51,739 bases of DNA from Alphaproteobacteria bacterium (GTDB lineage: Bacteria; Pseudomonadota; Alphaproteobacteria; Rhodobacterales; Rhodobacteraceae): positions 1-51,739 of the forward strand of contig RFGB01000300.1 in assembly GCA_003697125.1 (NCBI GenBank). The letters are read 5' to 3'. This document shows positions 33,900 to 42,276 of this stretch, piece by piece. Position 1 is the first letter of the stretch. Every line of letters begins with the position of its first letter. A program made the translations under genes and the position numbers. Below the pieces are notes generated by a model that was not told where the DNA came from, made no database searches, and was given only the letters and a program-made list of their open reading frames with translations.

Positions 33900-36175
33900 C
33901 AGCGCACCCCCCGCAGCCGGTCCACCGCGGCCAGCAGCCTTTCCGGCGTGGACGGGGCGTCCAGCGCCGGATAGTCGCGCCCGCAGGCGGCCACCGCATC
34001 GGACAGTGCCAGCCAGGCCGAGATTCCCAGCATCAGCGGCGGCTCGCCCACCGCCTTGGAACGGTAGATGGTCTCGGCGCGGTTCTCCCCCTCCCACAGC
34101 GCGATGCGCAGATCGCGCGGGCGATCGCCGCAGGCGGGGATCTTGTAGGTCGATGGCGCATGGGTCATCAGCCGGCCGCGGGCGTCCCAGACCAGCTCCT
34201 CCATGGTCAGCCAGCCGGCACCCTGGACATAGCCGCCCTCGATCTGGCCGCGGTCGATCGCCGGGTTCAGCGAGCGGCCGCAGTCATGCAGGATGTCAAC
34301 GCGCAGGATGCGGTTTTCGCCGGTCAGGGTGTCCAGCGCCACCTCGGTCACCGCCGCGCCCCAGGCGAAGTAGAAGAATGGCCGGCCCTGGCCGCGGCGG
34401 CGGTCCCAGTGCAGCCCCGGCGTGGCGTAATGGCCGGTGGCCGACAGCGACACGCGGGCCGCCCAGGCCTCGCGGGCAAGCTCGGCGAAGGGGATGCGCT
34501 CGGATCCGATCTCGACCATGCCGCCGCGGAAGCGGATCCGGCCCGGATCGGCCTGCCAGCGTTCCGCGGCGAAGGCGACCAGGCGGTCGCGGATCGTCTC
34601 GCAGGCGCGCCGGCAGGCCATGCCGTTCAGGTCCGACCCCGAGCTGGCCGCGGTGGGGCTGGTGTTGGGAACCCGCGCGGTGCTGGCCGCGGTGATGCGG
34701 ATTGCCGAGAGATCGAGCCCGAACACCTCGGCGGCGACCTGCGCCACCTTGACGTTCAGGCCCTGGCCCATCTCGGTCCCGCCATGGCTCAGATGCACCG
34801 AGCCGTCGGTATAGACATGCACCAGCGCGCCGGCCTGGTTGAGATGGGTCAGCGTGAACGAGATGCCGAACTTGACCGGGGTCAGCGCGATGCCGCGCTT
34901 GATGATCGGGCTTTCGGCGTTGAAGGCGCGGATCTCGGCGCGCCGGCGGGCATAGTCGGCGGTCTCGGCCAGGCGTTCGATCAGCGCGGGGCCAAGGGGG
35001 TCCTCGACCTCCTGGCCATAGGGGGTGCGGGTGCGCCCCGGGGCATAGAGGTTGGCCCGCCGCACCTCCAGCGGATCGCGGCCCAGCGCATGGGCGACAT
35101 GATCCAGCGCCCGTTCGATGCCCAGCATCCCCTGCGGGCCGCCGAAGCCCCGGAAGGCGGTGTTGGAGCAGGTGTTGGTCCTGAGCCGTTCGGAACGGAT
35201 GCGCACATGGGGCAGGTGATAGGCGTTGTCGGCGTGCAGCATCGCGCGGTCGGCGACGGCCAGCGACAGGTCGCGGCTGAAGCCGCAGCGCAGGAACTGC
35301 TCGAACACCGCGCCATGGATCCGGCCGCGATCGTCGAAGCCCACCCGATAGCGGATGCGGATCTCGTGGCGCTTGCCGGTGATGCGGAAATCGTCGTCGC
35401 GGTCATAGCGCATGCGGCATGGCCGGCCGGTCAGGCGCGCGGCGACCGCGCAGGCCACCGCCGGGGCGTTGCCCTGGCTCTCCTTGCCGCCGAAGCCCCC
35501 GCCCATGCGGCGCACCTCGACGGTGACCTGGGCGAAGGGCACGCCCAGCGCCTCGGCGACCTTGTGCTGGATCTCGGTCGGGTGCTGGGTGGAGGACAGC
35601 ACGGTCATCTCGCCCCCCTCGCCGGGGATCGCCAGCGCCGCCTGACCTTCCAGATAGAAATGCTCCTGCCCGCCGGCCTCGACCACCCCTTCCACGACAT
35701 GGGGGGCGGCGGCGATCGCCGCCTCGGGATCGCCGGCGACCCATTCCAGCGGCTCCTCCAGCCGGCTGCCCGCGGCCAGCGCGTCATCGATGGTCAGGAT
35801 CGCGGGCAGGTCGTGATAGGTGACCTGCGCCTGCCGCGCCGCGCGGCGGGCGGCGAGGTGGCTGTCGGCGACGACAAGGAAGATCGGCTGGCCGTGATAG
35901 AAGACCTCCGGCCCGGCCAGAAGCGGTTCGTCATGGGCGCCCGGCGAGACGTCGCAGGGCCCGGGCAGGTCGGATGCGGTCAGCACCGCCACCACGCCCG
36001 GCTGGGCGCGCACCGCCGAGAGGTCCATCGCCACGAGTCTTGCCCGCGCCCGTTCGGACAGGCCGAAGCACAGATGCAGCGTGCCCGGGGGGGCGGGGAT
36101 GTCGTCGGTATAGCGGGCGCTGCCGGTGACATGGCCGCGGGCGCTGTCATGGGGCAGGGGGCGATGGACGCTCAT
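33896..36175 (-). CDS. xdhB: Xanthine dehydrogenase, molybdenum-binding subunit
   Basis: 759 residues (R. capsulatus XdhB is of similar size). It oxidises hypoxanthine to xanthine and urate at a sulfurated Moco. MSVHRPLPHDSARGHVTGSARY is the typical start. Moco and substrate motifs include RMGGGFGGKESQGN, FLRCGFSRDLS, NTAFRGFGGPQG and HGGTEMGQGLNVKVAQVAAE. The catalytic base is Glu711 in KAVGEPPLMLG. A stop-free frame extends far upstream through xdhA, but ATG 36175 overlaps the xdhA stop (ATGA). Works with XdhA as a heterotetramer. Confidence 0.96.
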   Translation of the reverse strand: MSVHRPLPHDSARGHVTGSARYTDDIPAPPGTLHLCFGLSERARARLVAMDLSAVRAQPGVVAVLTASDLPGPCDVSPGAHDEPLLAGPEVFYHGQPIFLVVADSHLAARRAARQAQVTYHDLPAILTIDDALAAGSRLEEPLEWVAGDPEAAIAAAPHVVEGVVEAGGQEHFYLEGQAALAIPGEGGEMTVLSSTQHPTEIQHKVAEALGVPFAQVTVEVRRMGGGFGGKESQGNAPAVACAVAARLTGRPCRMRYDRDDDFRITGKRHEIRIRYRVGFDDRGRIHGAVFEQFLRCGFSRDLSLAVADRAMLHADNAYHLPHVRIRSERLRTNTCSNTAFRGFGGPQGMLGIERALDHVAHALGRDPLEVRRANLYAPGRTRTPYGQEVEDPLGPALIERLAETADYARRRAEIRAFNAESPIIKRGIALTPVKFGISFTLTHLNQAGALVHVYTDGSVHLSHGGTEMGQGLNVKVAQVAAEVFGLDLSAIRITAASTARVPNTSPTAASSGSDLNGMACRRACETIRDRLVAFAAERWQADPGRIRFRGGMVEIGSERIPFAELAREAWAARVSLSATGHYATPGLHWDRRRGQGRPFFYFAWGAAVTEVALDTLTGENRILRVDILHDCGRSLNPAIDRGQIEGGYVQGAGWLTMEELVWDARGRLMTHAPSTYKIPACGDRPRDLRIALWEGENRAETIYRSKAVGEPPLMLGISAWLALSDAVAACGRDYPALDAPSTPERLLAAVDRLRGVRW

Positions 36176-37572
36176 GCCGCCCCCCATCCGGCAAGCCGCG
36201 TCTCGCGCAGCGGGCGGCGCTCCTCCTCGAAGCAGCGGCGCAGCAGGTTCCGTGCCACCCTGAGCCGGTAGCCCGCGCTGGCGCGGTGGTCCGAGATCGG
36301 CCGGAAGTCGCTGGCGAAGGCTTCGGCCGCCGCCGCGATGGTATCCTCGGTCCAGGGCCGGCCGGCCAGCGCCGCCTCGACCGCGCGGGCGCGCCTGGGC
36401 GTCGCGGCCATGCCGCCGAAGGCGATGCGCGCCGAGGTGACCACGCCACCGGTCAGGCCGATCGCGAAGCATCCGCAGACCGCCGAGATGTCCTGGTCGA
36501 ACCGCTTCGAGACCTTGTAGCAGCGCAGCCGCGGCGTGCCGGGCGGGATCAGGATGCTTTCGACGATCTCGCCCGGGCGGCGGTCCTGGCGCCGGTAGTC
36601 GAGGAAGAAATCCTCCAGCGGCAGCTCGCGCGTGCCTTCCGGACCGAGGAGCCTGAGGGTTGCGCCGAGCGCGATCAGCGCCGGGGCGCCATCGCCGATC
36701 GGCGAGCCGTTGGCGATGTTGCCGCCGATGGTCGCGGCGTTCCTGACCTGGACCGAGCCGAAGCGGCGGATCAGCTCGGCAAAGTCGGGATGCCGGCCGG
36801 CCATCAGCCCGCGCAGCCGGCCCAGCGTCACCCCCGCCCCGATGCGCAGGCCGGCCGGCGTCTCCTCCACGCGCGCCAGTTCCGCCACCCGGTGCAGGAA
36901 CACCACCGGGGGCAGGCTGCGCAGCTCCTTGGTCACCCAAAGCCCGACATCGGTCGCGCCCGAGACCGGCAGCGCCTCGGGATTGCGGGCCAGATGAGCG
37001 CGGAGCGAATCGAGCCCCGCGGGCAGGAACCCGCCCGCCAGCGCGATGTCCTCCCCATGGGCCAGCGCGGCGAGCCGCCCGGCATCCTCGGCCAGCCATG
37101 GCGCGGCCGGCGCGTCGGCGGCATCCTCGGCCGCGGCGACGATCGGCCCGTATCCGGTGCAGCGGCACAGATTGCCCGCCAGCACATTGTCCCAGTCGCG
37201 CCGGCCCTGGTGGCGGGCGGCAACCAGCGACATCACGAAGCCCGGCGTGCAGAAGCCGCATTGCGAGGCATGGCGCGAGACCATCGCCTGCTGCACCGGA
37301 TCGGTGCCGCCCAGGCCTTCGACCGTGCGCACCGCCCGCCCCTCCAGCTGCGGCAGGAGCAGGATGCAGGCATTCATCGCCTCGACCACCGGGCGCCCCC
37401 CGGAAAGATGGGTCACCGCCACGGTGCAGGCGCCGCAGTCGCCCTCCGCGCAGCCCTCCTTGGTGCCGGTCAGCCCCTGCCCGCGCAGCCAGTCGAGCAG
37501 CGTCGCCGTGGCCGGGGCGGATTCGATCCGCACCGGGCGGCCGTTCAGAAGGAAGCTCAGCGTCCGGCGCAT
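36172..37572 (-). CDS. xdhA: Xanthine dehydrogenase, iron-sulfur/FAD subunit
   Basis: 466 residues. Passes electrons from the Moco of XdhB through two [2Fe-2S] clusters and FAD to NAD+. The plant-type cluster uses Cys41, Cys46, Cys49 (CAEGDCGACT) and Cys69. The second cluster uses Cys104, Cys107 (CGFC) and Cys135, Cys137 (CRC). The FAD domain has GSVQVRNAATIGGNIANGSPIGD (partly shown: RNAATIGGNIANGSPIGD). ATG 37572 gives MRRTLSFLLNGRPV, the family start; 12 further codons upstream are unlikely. First gene of the eight-gene minus-strand purine operon. Confidence 0.95.
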   Translation of the reverse strand: MRRTLSFLLNGRPVRIESAPATATLLDWLRGQGLTGTKEGCAEGDCGACTVAVTHLSGGRPVVEAMNACILLLPQLEGRAVRTVEGLGGTDPVQQAMVSRHASQCGFCTPGFVMSLVAARHQGRRDWDNVLAGNLCRCTGYGPIVAAAEDAADAPAAPWLAEDAGRLAALAHGEDIALAGGFLPAGLDSLRAHLARNPEALPVSGATDVGLWVTKELRSLPPVVFLHRVAELARVEETPAGLRIGAGVTLGRLRGLMAGRHPDFAELIRRFGSVQVRNAATIGGNIANGSPIGDGAPALIALGATLRLLGPEGTRELPLEDFFLDYRRQDRRPGEIVESILIPPGTPRLRCYKVSKRFDQDISAVCGCFAIGLTGGVVTSARIAFGGMAATPRRARAVEAALAGRPWTEDTIAAAAEAFASDFRPISDHRASAGYRLRVARNLLRRCFEEERRPLRETRLAGWGAA

Positions 37573-37710
37573 CGCCCCCCCGCATCCATGCAGGCCCCGC
37601 GCGTGCACATGCCCGGCCGTGACATCGGCGCCTCTCCTCCCTCCACGGCCCTCGATCAGGCATCATCGCGGGGCGTATTGCAAGGGGGGCGATCGGGCCG
37701 GTTTGCCGCC

Positions 37711-37739
37711 TTTCCCGCCGCGGCCGGGGCGGCTAGGGT
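37711..37739 (+). promoter_or_regulatory. Putative dnaE promoter giving a leaderless mRNA
   Basis: TTTCCC (37711-37716) and TAGGGT (37734-37739) are spaced 17 bases. The -10 ends six bases before ATG 37746, so the transcript would start at the start codon; no Shine-Dalgarno sequence is present. The 173-base gap to xdhA also contains, on the minus strand, TTGCAA (37681-37676) that could be the -35 of the purine operon, with a poor -10. Confidence 0.5.
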
Positions 37740-37745
37740 CGCGCC

Positions 37746-40700
37746 ATGACCGGCCCGCGATTCATCCATCTGCGCGTCCATTCGGCCTATTCCCTGCTGG
37801 AGGGTGCGATCCACCTGAAGGCGCTGCCGAAGCTGTGCCTGGCCGAGTCCATGCCGGCCGTGGCGGTCACCGACACCAACAACCTGTTCGGCGCGCTGGA
37901 GTTTTCCGAGACCGCGGTGGCTGCGGGCATCCAGCCGATCATCGGCTGCCAGCTGTCGGTGGCCTGGGCGCGACCCGCGCCAGGCCAGCGGGCGCCGGCC
38001 CCGGCGCCGGTGGTGCTGCTGGCGCGCGACGAGGCGGGCTATGCCAACCTGATGCAGCTGTCGAGCCGGGCCTTCCTCGACAACGGCGCCGAGGCGCCGC
38101 ATGTGCCGCTGGCGCTGCTCGAGGCCCATGCCGGGGGGCTGATCTGCCTCACCGGCGGCGCGGGCGGGCCGCTGGGGCGCCTTCTCGCCGACGGCCGGGC
38201 GGCCGAGGCCCACGACCTCGCCCGGCGGCTCGCCCGCGCCTTTCCCGACCGGCTCTATGTCGAACTGCAGCGCCACGGCTCGGACGGCGCGCTGCGCACC
38301 CCCGCCGAGCAGGCGACCGAGCCCGGGCTGGTCGCGCTGGCCCATGATCTCGACCTGCCGCTGGTGGCGACGAATGATGTCCACTTCGCCACCCCCGACA
38401 TGTTCGAGGCCCATGACGCGATGCTGTGCATCGCCGAGGGCAGCTATGTCGACCAGACCGCGCCGCGCCGGCGGCTGACGCCGGAACACTGGTTCAAGGG
38501 GCAGGATGCGATGGCGGCGCTGTTCGCCGACCTGCCCGAGGCGGTGGAGAACACCGTCGAGATCGCGCGCCGCTGCGCCTTCCGCCCGCGCCGGCGCAAG
38601 CCCATCCTGCCGCGCTTTGCCGAAGACGAGGTCGAGGAGCTGCGCCGCCAGGCGCGCGCGGGGCTTGAGGCGCGGCTGGCCGGGGGCGCGCTGGCCGCCG
38701 CGCGCGAGGAATACGAGGCGCGCCTTGCCTATGAGCTCGGGGTCATCGAGCAGATGGGATTCCCGGGCTATTTCCTGATCGTGGCCGACTTCATCAAATG
38801 GGCCAAGGCCCGCGGCATCCCGGTGGGCCCGGGGCGCGGTTCGGGCGCGGGCTCGCTGGTGGCCTGGGCGCTGACCATCACCGATCTCGACCCCCTGCGC
38901 TATGGCCTGCTGTTCGAACGCTTCCTGAACCCCGAGCGCGTGTCGATGCCCGATTTCGACATCGACTTCTGCATGGACCGGCGCGAGGAGGTGATCGCCT
39001 ATGTGCAGCAGAAATACGGCCGCGACCGGGTGGCGCAGATCATCACCTTCGGCGCGCTGCTCTCCAAGGCCGCGGTGCGCGATGTCGGCCGGGTGCTGCA
39101 GATGCCCTATGGCCAGACCGACCGGCTGGCCAAGATGATCCCGGTCGAGGGGGTCAAGCCGGTCTCGATCGCCCGGGCCATCGCCGAGGAGCCGCGCCTT
39201 GCCGAGGAGGCCCGCCGCGAGGAGGTGGTCGCGCGCATGCTGGACATCGCGGGCCGGATCGAGGGGCTTTACCGCAACGCGTCCACCCATGCCGCGGGGG
39301 TGGTGATCGGCGACCGCCCGCTGGTCGAGCTGGTGCCGCTCTACCGCGATCCGCGCTCGGACATGCCCGCCACCCAGTTCAACATGAAATGGGCCGAGGC
39401 CGCGGGGCTGGTGAAGTTCGATTTCCTGGGGCTGAAGACGCTGACCGTGATCCAGAACGCGGTCGACATCCTGAAGGGACAGGGGGTAGAGGTCGACATC
39501 GCCAAGATCCCCCTCGACGACCCGAAGACCTTCGAGCTCTACGCCTCGGCCCAGACGGTGGCGGTGTTCCAGGTGGAATCGACCGGCATGCGCGAGGCGC
39601 TGCGCCAGCTGATGCCCACCTGCATCGAGGACATCGTGGCGCTGGTCGCGCTCTACCGTCCCGGTCCGATGGAGAACATCCCCAAGTTCTGCAACGTGAA
39701 GAACGGGCGCGAGCCGCGCGACCGCCTGCATCCGCTGATCGATGACATCCTGGACGAGACCCAGGGCATCATCGTCTATCAGGAACAGGTGATGGAGATC
39801 GCCCGCCGCATGGCCGGCTACAGCCTGGGCGGCGCCGACCTGCTGCGCCGGGCGATGGGCAAGAAGATCCCCGAGGAGATGGCCCGCGAAAGGCCCAAGT
39901 TCATCGCCGGCGCCGTGGCCAATGGCGTGCCCGAGGCGAAGGCGGCCGAGGTGTTCGACCTGCTGGAGAAGTTCGCCAATTACGGCTTCAACAAGTCCCA
40001 TGCCGCCGCCTATGCGCTGGTCAGCTACCAGACCGCCTGGCTGAAGGCCAATCACCCGGTCGCTTTTATGGCCGCGGTGATGAACTGCGACATCCACCTG
40101 ACCGACAAGCTGAAGACCTATGCGCAGGAGGTGCGCCGGCTGGGCATCCCGCTGCTGCCGCCCTGCGTCAACCGCTCGGGCGCCATGTTCGCGGTCGAGG
40201 ACGGCGCGATCCCCTATGCGCTGGGCGCGCTGAAGAATGTCGGACCCGAGGCGATGCGCCTGATCGAGGCCGCGCGCCGCAAGGGCGGGCCGTTCCGGTC
40301 ATTGTTCGACCTCGCGCGGCGCGTCGAGCTGAAGCGGATCGGCAAGCGCCCCCTGGAGATGCTGGCCCGGGCCGGGGCGATGGATGCGCTGGAGCCCAAC
40401 CGCCGTCGGGTGTTCGAGGGGCTGGACGCCCTGATCGCCTATTCCGCCGCGGTGCACGAGGCGCGCGAATCGGCGCAGGTGTCGCTGTTCGGCGAAACCG
40501 GCGCCGACATCCCCGAACCGCGCCTGCCCGATGTCGATGACTGGCTGCCGATGGACCGGCTGGCGGGCGAGCTCGGCGCGGTCGGGTTCTACCTCTCGGG
40601 CCACCCGCTGGATGACTACATGGGGCCGCTGCGCCGGCGCGGGGTGATCTCCCATGCCGAACTGGTGGCGCGGGCCGCCCAGGGCGCCACCGTTGCACGC

Positions 40701-41180
40701 ATCGCCGGCGCCGTCGCCGCCCGGCGCGAGCGCAAGTCCGCCCGCGGGCGCCGGTTCGCCTTCGTCGAGCTGTCCGACCCCAGCGGGCCCTACGAGGTGA
40801 CGGTGTTCTCCGAGACGCTGGAGGCCGCGCGCGACCAGCTGGAACCGGGCCAGGCGGTGGTGCTGACCGTCGATGTCCAGACCCAGGGCGAGGAGTTGCG
40901 GCTTCTGGCGCGCAAGGTCGAGCCCGCCGACGCGGTCGCCGGGCGGGCGGCCGGGGGCGGCCTGCGCATCTTCGTGGTCGACATCGGCGCGATCGAGGGC
41001 ATCCGCCGCCGCCTGTCCGAGGCGCCCCCGGGGCCGCGCGGCCCGGTGCGTCTGGTGCTGACCCATCCCGACCTGCCCGGAGAGGTCGAGATCGCGCTGG
41101 CCGAGTCCTGGCCGGTCGGCCCCGCGGTGCGCGGCGCGCTGAAGACCGCCCGCGGCGTGCTGCATGTCGAGGAGCTGTGA
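37746..41180 (+). CDS. dnaE: DNA polymerase III alpha subunit
   Basis: 1144 residues, normal for DnaE1. Replicative DNA polymerase catalytic subunit. The PHP domain starts FIHLRVHSAYSLLEGAIHL. The palm carries the catalytic aspartates in PDFDIDF (Asp403, Asp405), with PVGPGRGSGAGSLVAW before it and FITFGALLSKAAVRDVGRV-like IITFGALLSKAAVRDVGRV after. The clamp-loader/fingers part includes GIIVYQEQVMEIARRMAGYSLGGAD-type sequence and NYGFNKSHAAAYALVSYQTAW. A helix-hairpin-helix and an OB domain (VTVFSETLEAARDQL) end the protein. The ImuC-type paralog would be shorter, so this is the main replicase. Confidence 0.97.
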   Translation: MTGPRFIHLRVHSAYSLLEGAIHLKALPKLCLAESMPAVAVTDTNNLFGALEFSETAVAAGIQPIIGCQLSVAWARPAPGQRAPAPAPVVLLARDEAGYANLMQLSSRAFLDNGAEAPHVPLALLEAHAGGLICLTGGAGGPLGRLLADGRAAEAHDLARRLARAFPDRLYVELQRHGSDGALRTPAEQATEPGLVALAHDLDLPLVATNDVHFATPDMFEAHDAMLCIAEGSYVDQTAPRRRLTPEHWFKGQDAMAALFADLPEAVENTVEIARRCAFRPRRRKPILPRFAEDEVEELRRQARAGLEARLAGGALAAAREEYEARLAYELGVIEQMGFPGYFLIVADFIKWAKARGIPVGPGRGSGAGSLVAWALTITDLDPLRYGLLFERFLNPERVSMPDFDIDFCMDRREEVIAYVQQKYGRDRVAQIITFGALLSKAAVRDVGRVLQMPYGQTDRLAKMIPVEGVKPVSIARAIAEEPRLAEEARREEVVARMLDIAGRIEGLYRNASTHAAGVVIGDRPLVELVPLYRDPRSDMPATQFNMKWAEAAGLVKFDFLGLKTLTVIQNAVDILKGQGVEVDIAKIPLDDPKTFELYASAQTVAVFQVESTGMREALRQLMPTCIEDIVALVALYRPGPMENIPKFCNVKNGREPRDRLHPLIDDILDETQGIIVYQEQVMEIARRMAGYSLGGADLLRRAMGKKIPEEMARERPKFIAGAVANGVPEAKAAEVFDLLEKFANYGFNKSHAAAYALVSYQTAWLKANHPVAFMAAVMNCDIHLTDKLKTYAQEVRRLGIPLLPPCVNRSGAMFAVEDGAIPYALGALKNVGPEAMRLIEAARRKGGPFRSLFDLARRVELKRIGKRPLEMLARAGAMDALEPNRRRVFEGLDALIAYSAAVHEARESAQVSLFGETGADIPEPRLPDVDDWLPMDRLAGELGAVGFYLSGHPLDDYMGPLRRRGVISHAELVARAAQGATVARIAGAVAARRERKSARGRRFAFVELSDPSGPYEVTVFSETLEAARDQLEPGQAVVLTVDVQTQGEELRLLARKVEPADAVAGRAAGGGLRIFVVDIGAIEGIRRRLSEAPPGPRGPVRLVLTHPDLPGEVEIALAESWPVGPAVRGALKTARGVLHVEEL

Positions 41181-41183
41181 CGC

Positions 41184-41211
41184 TGGCAGCACTTGGCCGG
41201 TGCTGCTGCCA
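41184..41211 (+). terminator. Possible weak terminator after dnaE
   Basis: TGGCAGCA (41184-41191) pairs with TGCTGCCA (41204-41211) around 12 bases, three bases after the dnaE stop, followed by AGTTATTGT. The U-tract is poor. The rest of the 131-base gap is the most AT-rich stretch nearby (TTATTGTGATGACGTCAATTTTTT) and contains the palindrome TGACGTCA at 41223-41230; it probably carries the usg promoter. Confidence 0.4.
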
Positions 41212-41311
41212 AGTTATTGTGATGACGTCAATTTTTTCGCCACACTCTTGTCGGAAGATCGGAATCGCCGCAAGCTGGCGGCACTGGACCCGATCAGACG
41301 GAGGCCCATGT

Positions 41312-41581
41312 ATGGCGATCAGCGAGATCGAGCTTATGTTGCAGGGTCACGGGTTGCTGACCGCGCAGATCTTCTATCGCATGCCCGACCACCGGAACAT
41401 CCTGCAGACCTTCCTCTGGCAGGAGTATGACCAGGCGCCCGAGTTCCCGCGCCTGCGCCGGTTCCTGGATTTCTGGCAGCGCAATCTCGACGGACCGCTG
41501 CATTCGGTGGTCTACACCCATCAGAGGCTGATCCGCCCCGGAGAGTGGCGCAAGGTGGACGGGGAATTCACCCTGCACTGA
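41312..41581 (+). CDS. usg: Usg family protein
   Basis: 89 residues. Small conserved alphaproteobacterial protein of unknown function. MAISEIELMLQGHGLLTAQIFYRMPDH, LQTFLWQEYDQAPEFPRLRRFLDFW and LDGPLHSVVYTHQRLIRP are the family blocks (each quoted in part elsewhere: FYRMPDH, WQEYDQAPEFPRLRRFLDFW). GGAGGCCCATGT places the start at ATG 41312; the open frame to 41177 has no similarity. It stands alone after dnaE and is convergent with a membrane protein gene. Confidence 0.85.
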   Translation: MAISEIELMLQGHGLLTAQIFYRMPDHRNILQTFLWQEYDQAPEFPRLRRFLDFWQRNLDGPLHSVVYTHQRLIRPGEWRKVDGEFTLH

Positions 41582-41604
41582 ACCGCAGCGGCCACCTGCC
41601 CGCA

Positions 41605-41634
41605 GCCCGCCCGCGCATCGGCCGCCGGGCGGGC
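41605..41634. other. Hairpin in the convergent usg/membrane-protein gap
   Basis: GCCCGCCCG (41605-41613) pairs with CGGGCGGGC (41626-41634) around 12 bases, between the two convergent stops. It could serve both directions; neither side has a U-run. Confidence 0.4.
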
Positions 41635-41669
41635 GGCACGGGGCGCGCGGCCAGGCGCGGCCGGCCGCC

Positions 41670-42092
41670 TCAGGTGAAGGTCAGCACCGCAAGCACCACC
41701 GCCAGAGCCGTGGCCAGCTGCGCCACGCCGCCCAGCGCCGCCATCCGCCCCGGCGGGGGCGTGCCCCCCGCCGCCGCCGCCCGGGCGGCCGTGTGGCCCA
41801 TCGCCATCACGATCAGGGTCAGCACCGCGACGGTCGCGATCTTCAGCCAGAAGCTGGTCGGCTGGCCCGTGAAGCCCCCATGGATGGCATAGGTCATCCA
41901 GATCCCGGTGATCCACAGCACCGCCAGCGCGATCGCGGTCCCGACGCTGATTCGCCTCTGGATCGCGCCCAGCAGCTCCCGCGCCGCCGGCTCGGCCGCC
42001 ACCGTCCGGCGCCCGATGATGCCCTGCGCAAAGCCGCCACCGACGCCGATGCCCATGGCCAGAAAATGCAGGATCTTCAGAATCTCGATCAT
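41670..42092 (-). CDS. Small integral membrane protein of unknown function
   Basis: 140 residues with four predicted membrane helices at about 5-25, 48-70, 82-102 and 118-138. Histidines at 9, 71 and 100 lie at helix ends, and the layout resembles CopD/heme-copper-type small membrane proteins, but I do not recognise the family. GGAAGGG precedes ATG 42092; an ATG nine codons upstream (42119) is possible. It stands between usg and hisS on the opposite strand. Confidence 0.7.
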   Translation of the reverse strand: MIEILKILHFLAMGIGVGGGFAQGIIGRRTVAAEPAARELLGAIQRRISVGTAIALAVLWITGIWMTYAIHGGFTGQPTSFWLKIATVAVLTLIVMAMGHTAARAAAAGGTPPPGRMAALGGVAQLATALAVVLAVLTFT

Positions 42093-42193
42093 CGGGCCCT
42101 TCCTCGCCAGCAGCCGCATGACCGAACGCGGCGCGCCGGCACGATCGTGATCACCTCCGCCCGCCGGTTCAAGCGCAATTTCGCCGGCGGACC

Positions 42194-42213
42194 GGCCGGG
42201 CATCGGCCCGGCC
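42194..42213 (+). other. Hairpin upstream of hisS
   Basis: GGCCGGGC (42194-42201) pairs with GCCCGGCC (42206-42213) around ATCG in the 184-base gap between the divergent membrane-protein gene and hisS. It lies before the hisS promoter, so it is not a leader attenuator. The 8-bp palindrome GTGATCAC at 42147-42154 could be an operator. Confidence 0.35.
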
Positions 42214-42219
42214 TGCGGC

Positions 42220-42248
42220 TTGCCGCGGCGGGGGCCATCCGTTAGGAA
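42220..42248 (+). promoter_or_regulatory. Putative hisS-hisZ-hisG promoter
   Basis: TTGCCG (42220-42225) and TAGGAA (42243-42248) are spaced 17 bases. Transcription would start near 42255, leaving a leader of about 22 bases that includes the GAAGGGGG ribosome-binding site. No attenuator or T-box fits in so short a leader. Confidence 0.5.
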
Positions 42249-42276
42249 ACGCCCGGATTTCCCGAAGGGGGTGGCC

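Noticed and set aside
33425-36271. A 948-codon plus-strand open frame opposite xdhC and xdhB
   Set aside because: Antisense shadow of XdhB with low-complexity composition; no ribosome-binding site or recognisable domain.
34097-37666. A possible XdhA-XdhB fusion suggested by the uninterrupted 1256-codon minus-strand frame
   Set aside because: The upstream part of that frame runs through xdhA in the wrong frame. The iron-sulfur and FAD domains lie in the xdhA frame, ending in an ATGA overlap at 36172-36175.
37656-40097. An 813-codon minus-strand open frame opposite the start of dnaE
   Set aside because: Rich in His, Gly, Leu and Arg as expected from antisense of GC-biased codons; DnaE is beyond doubt.
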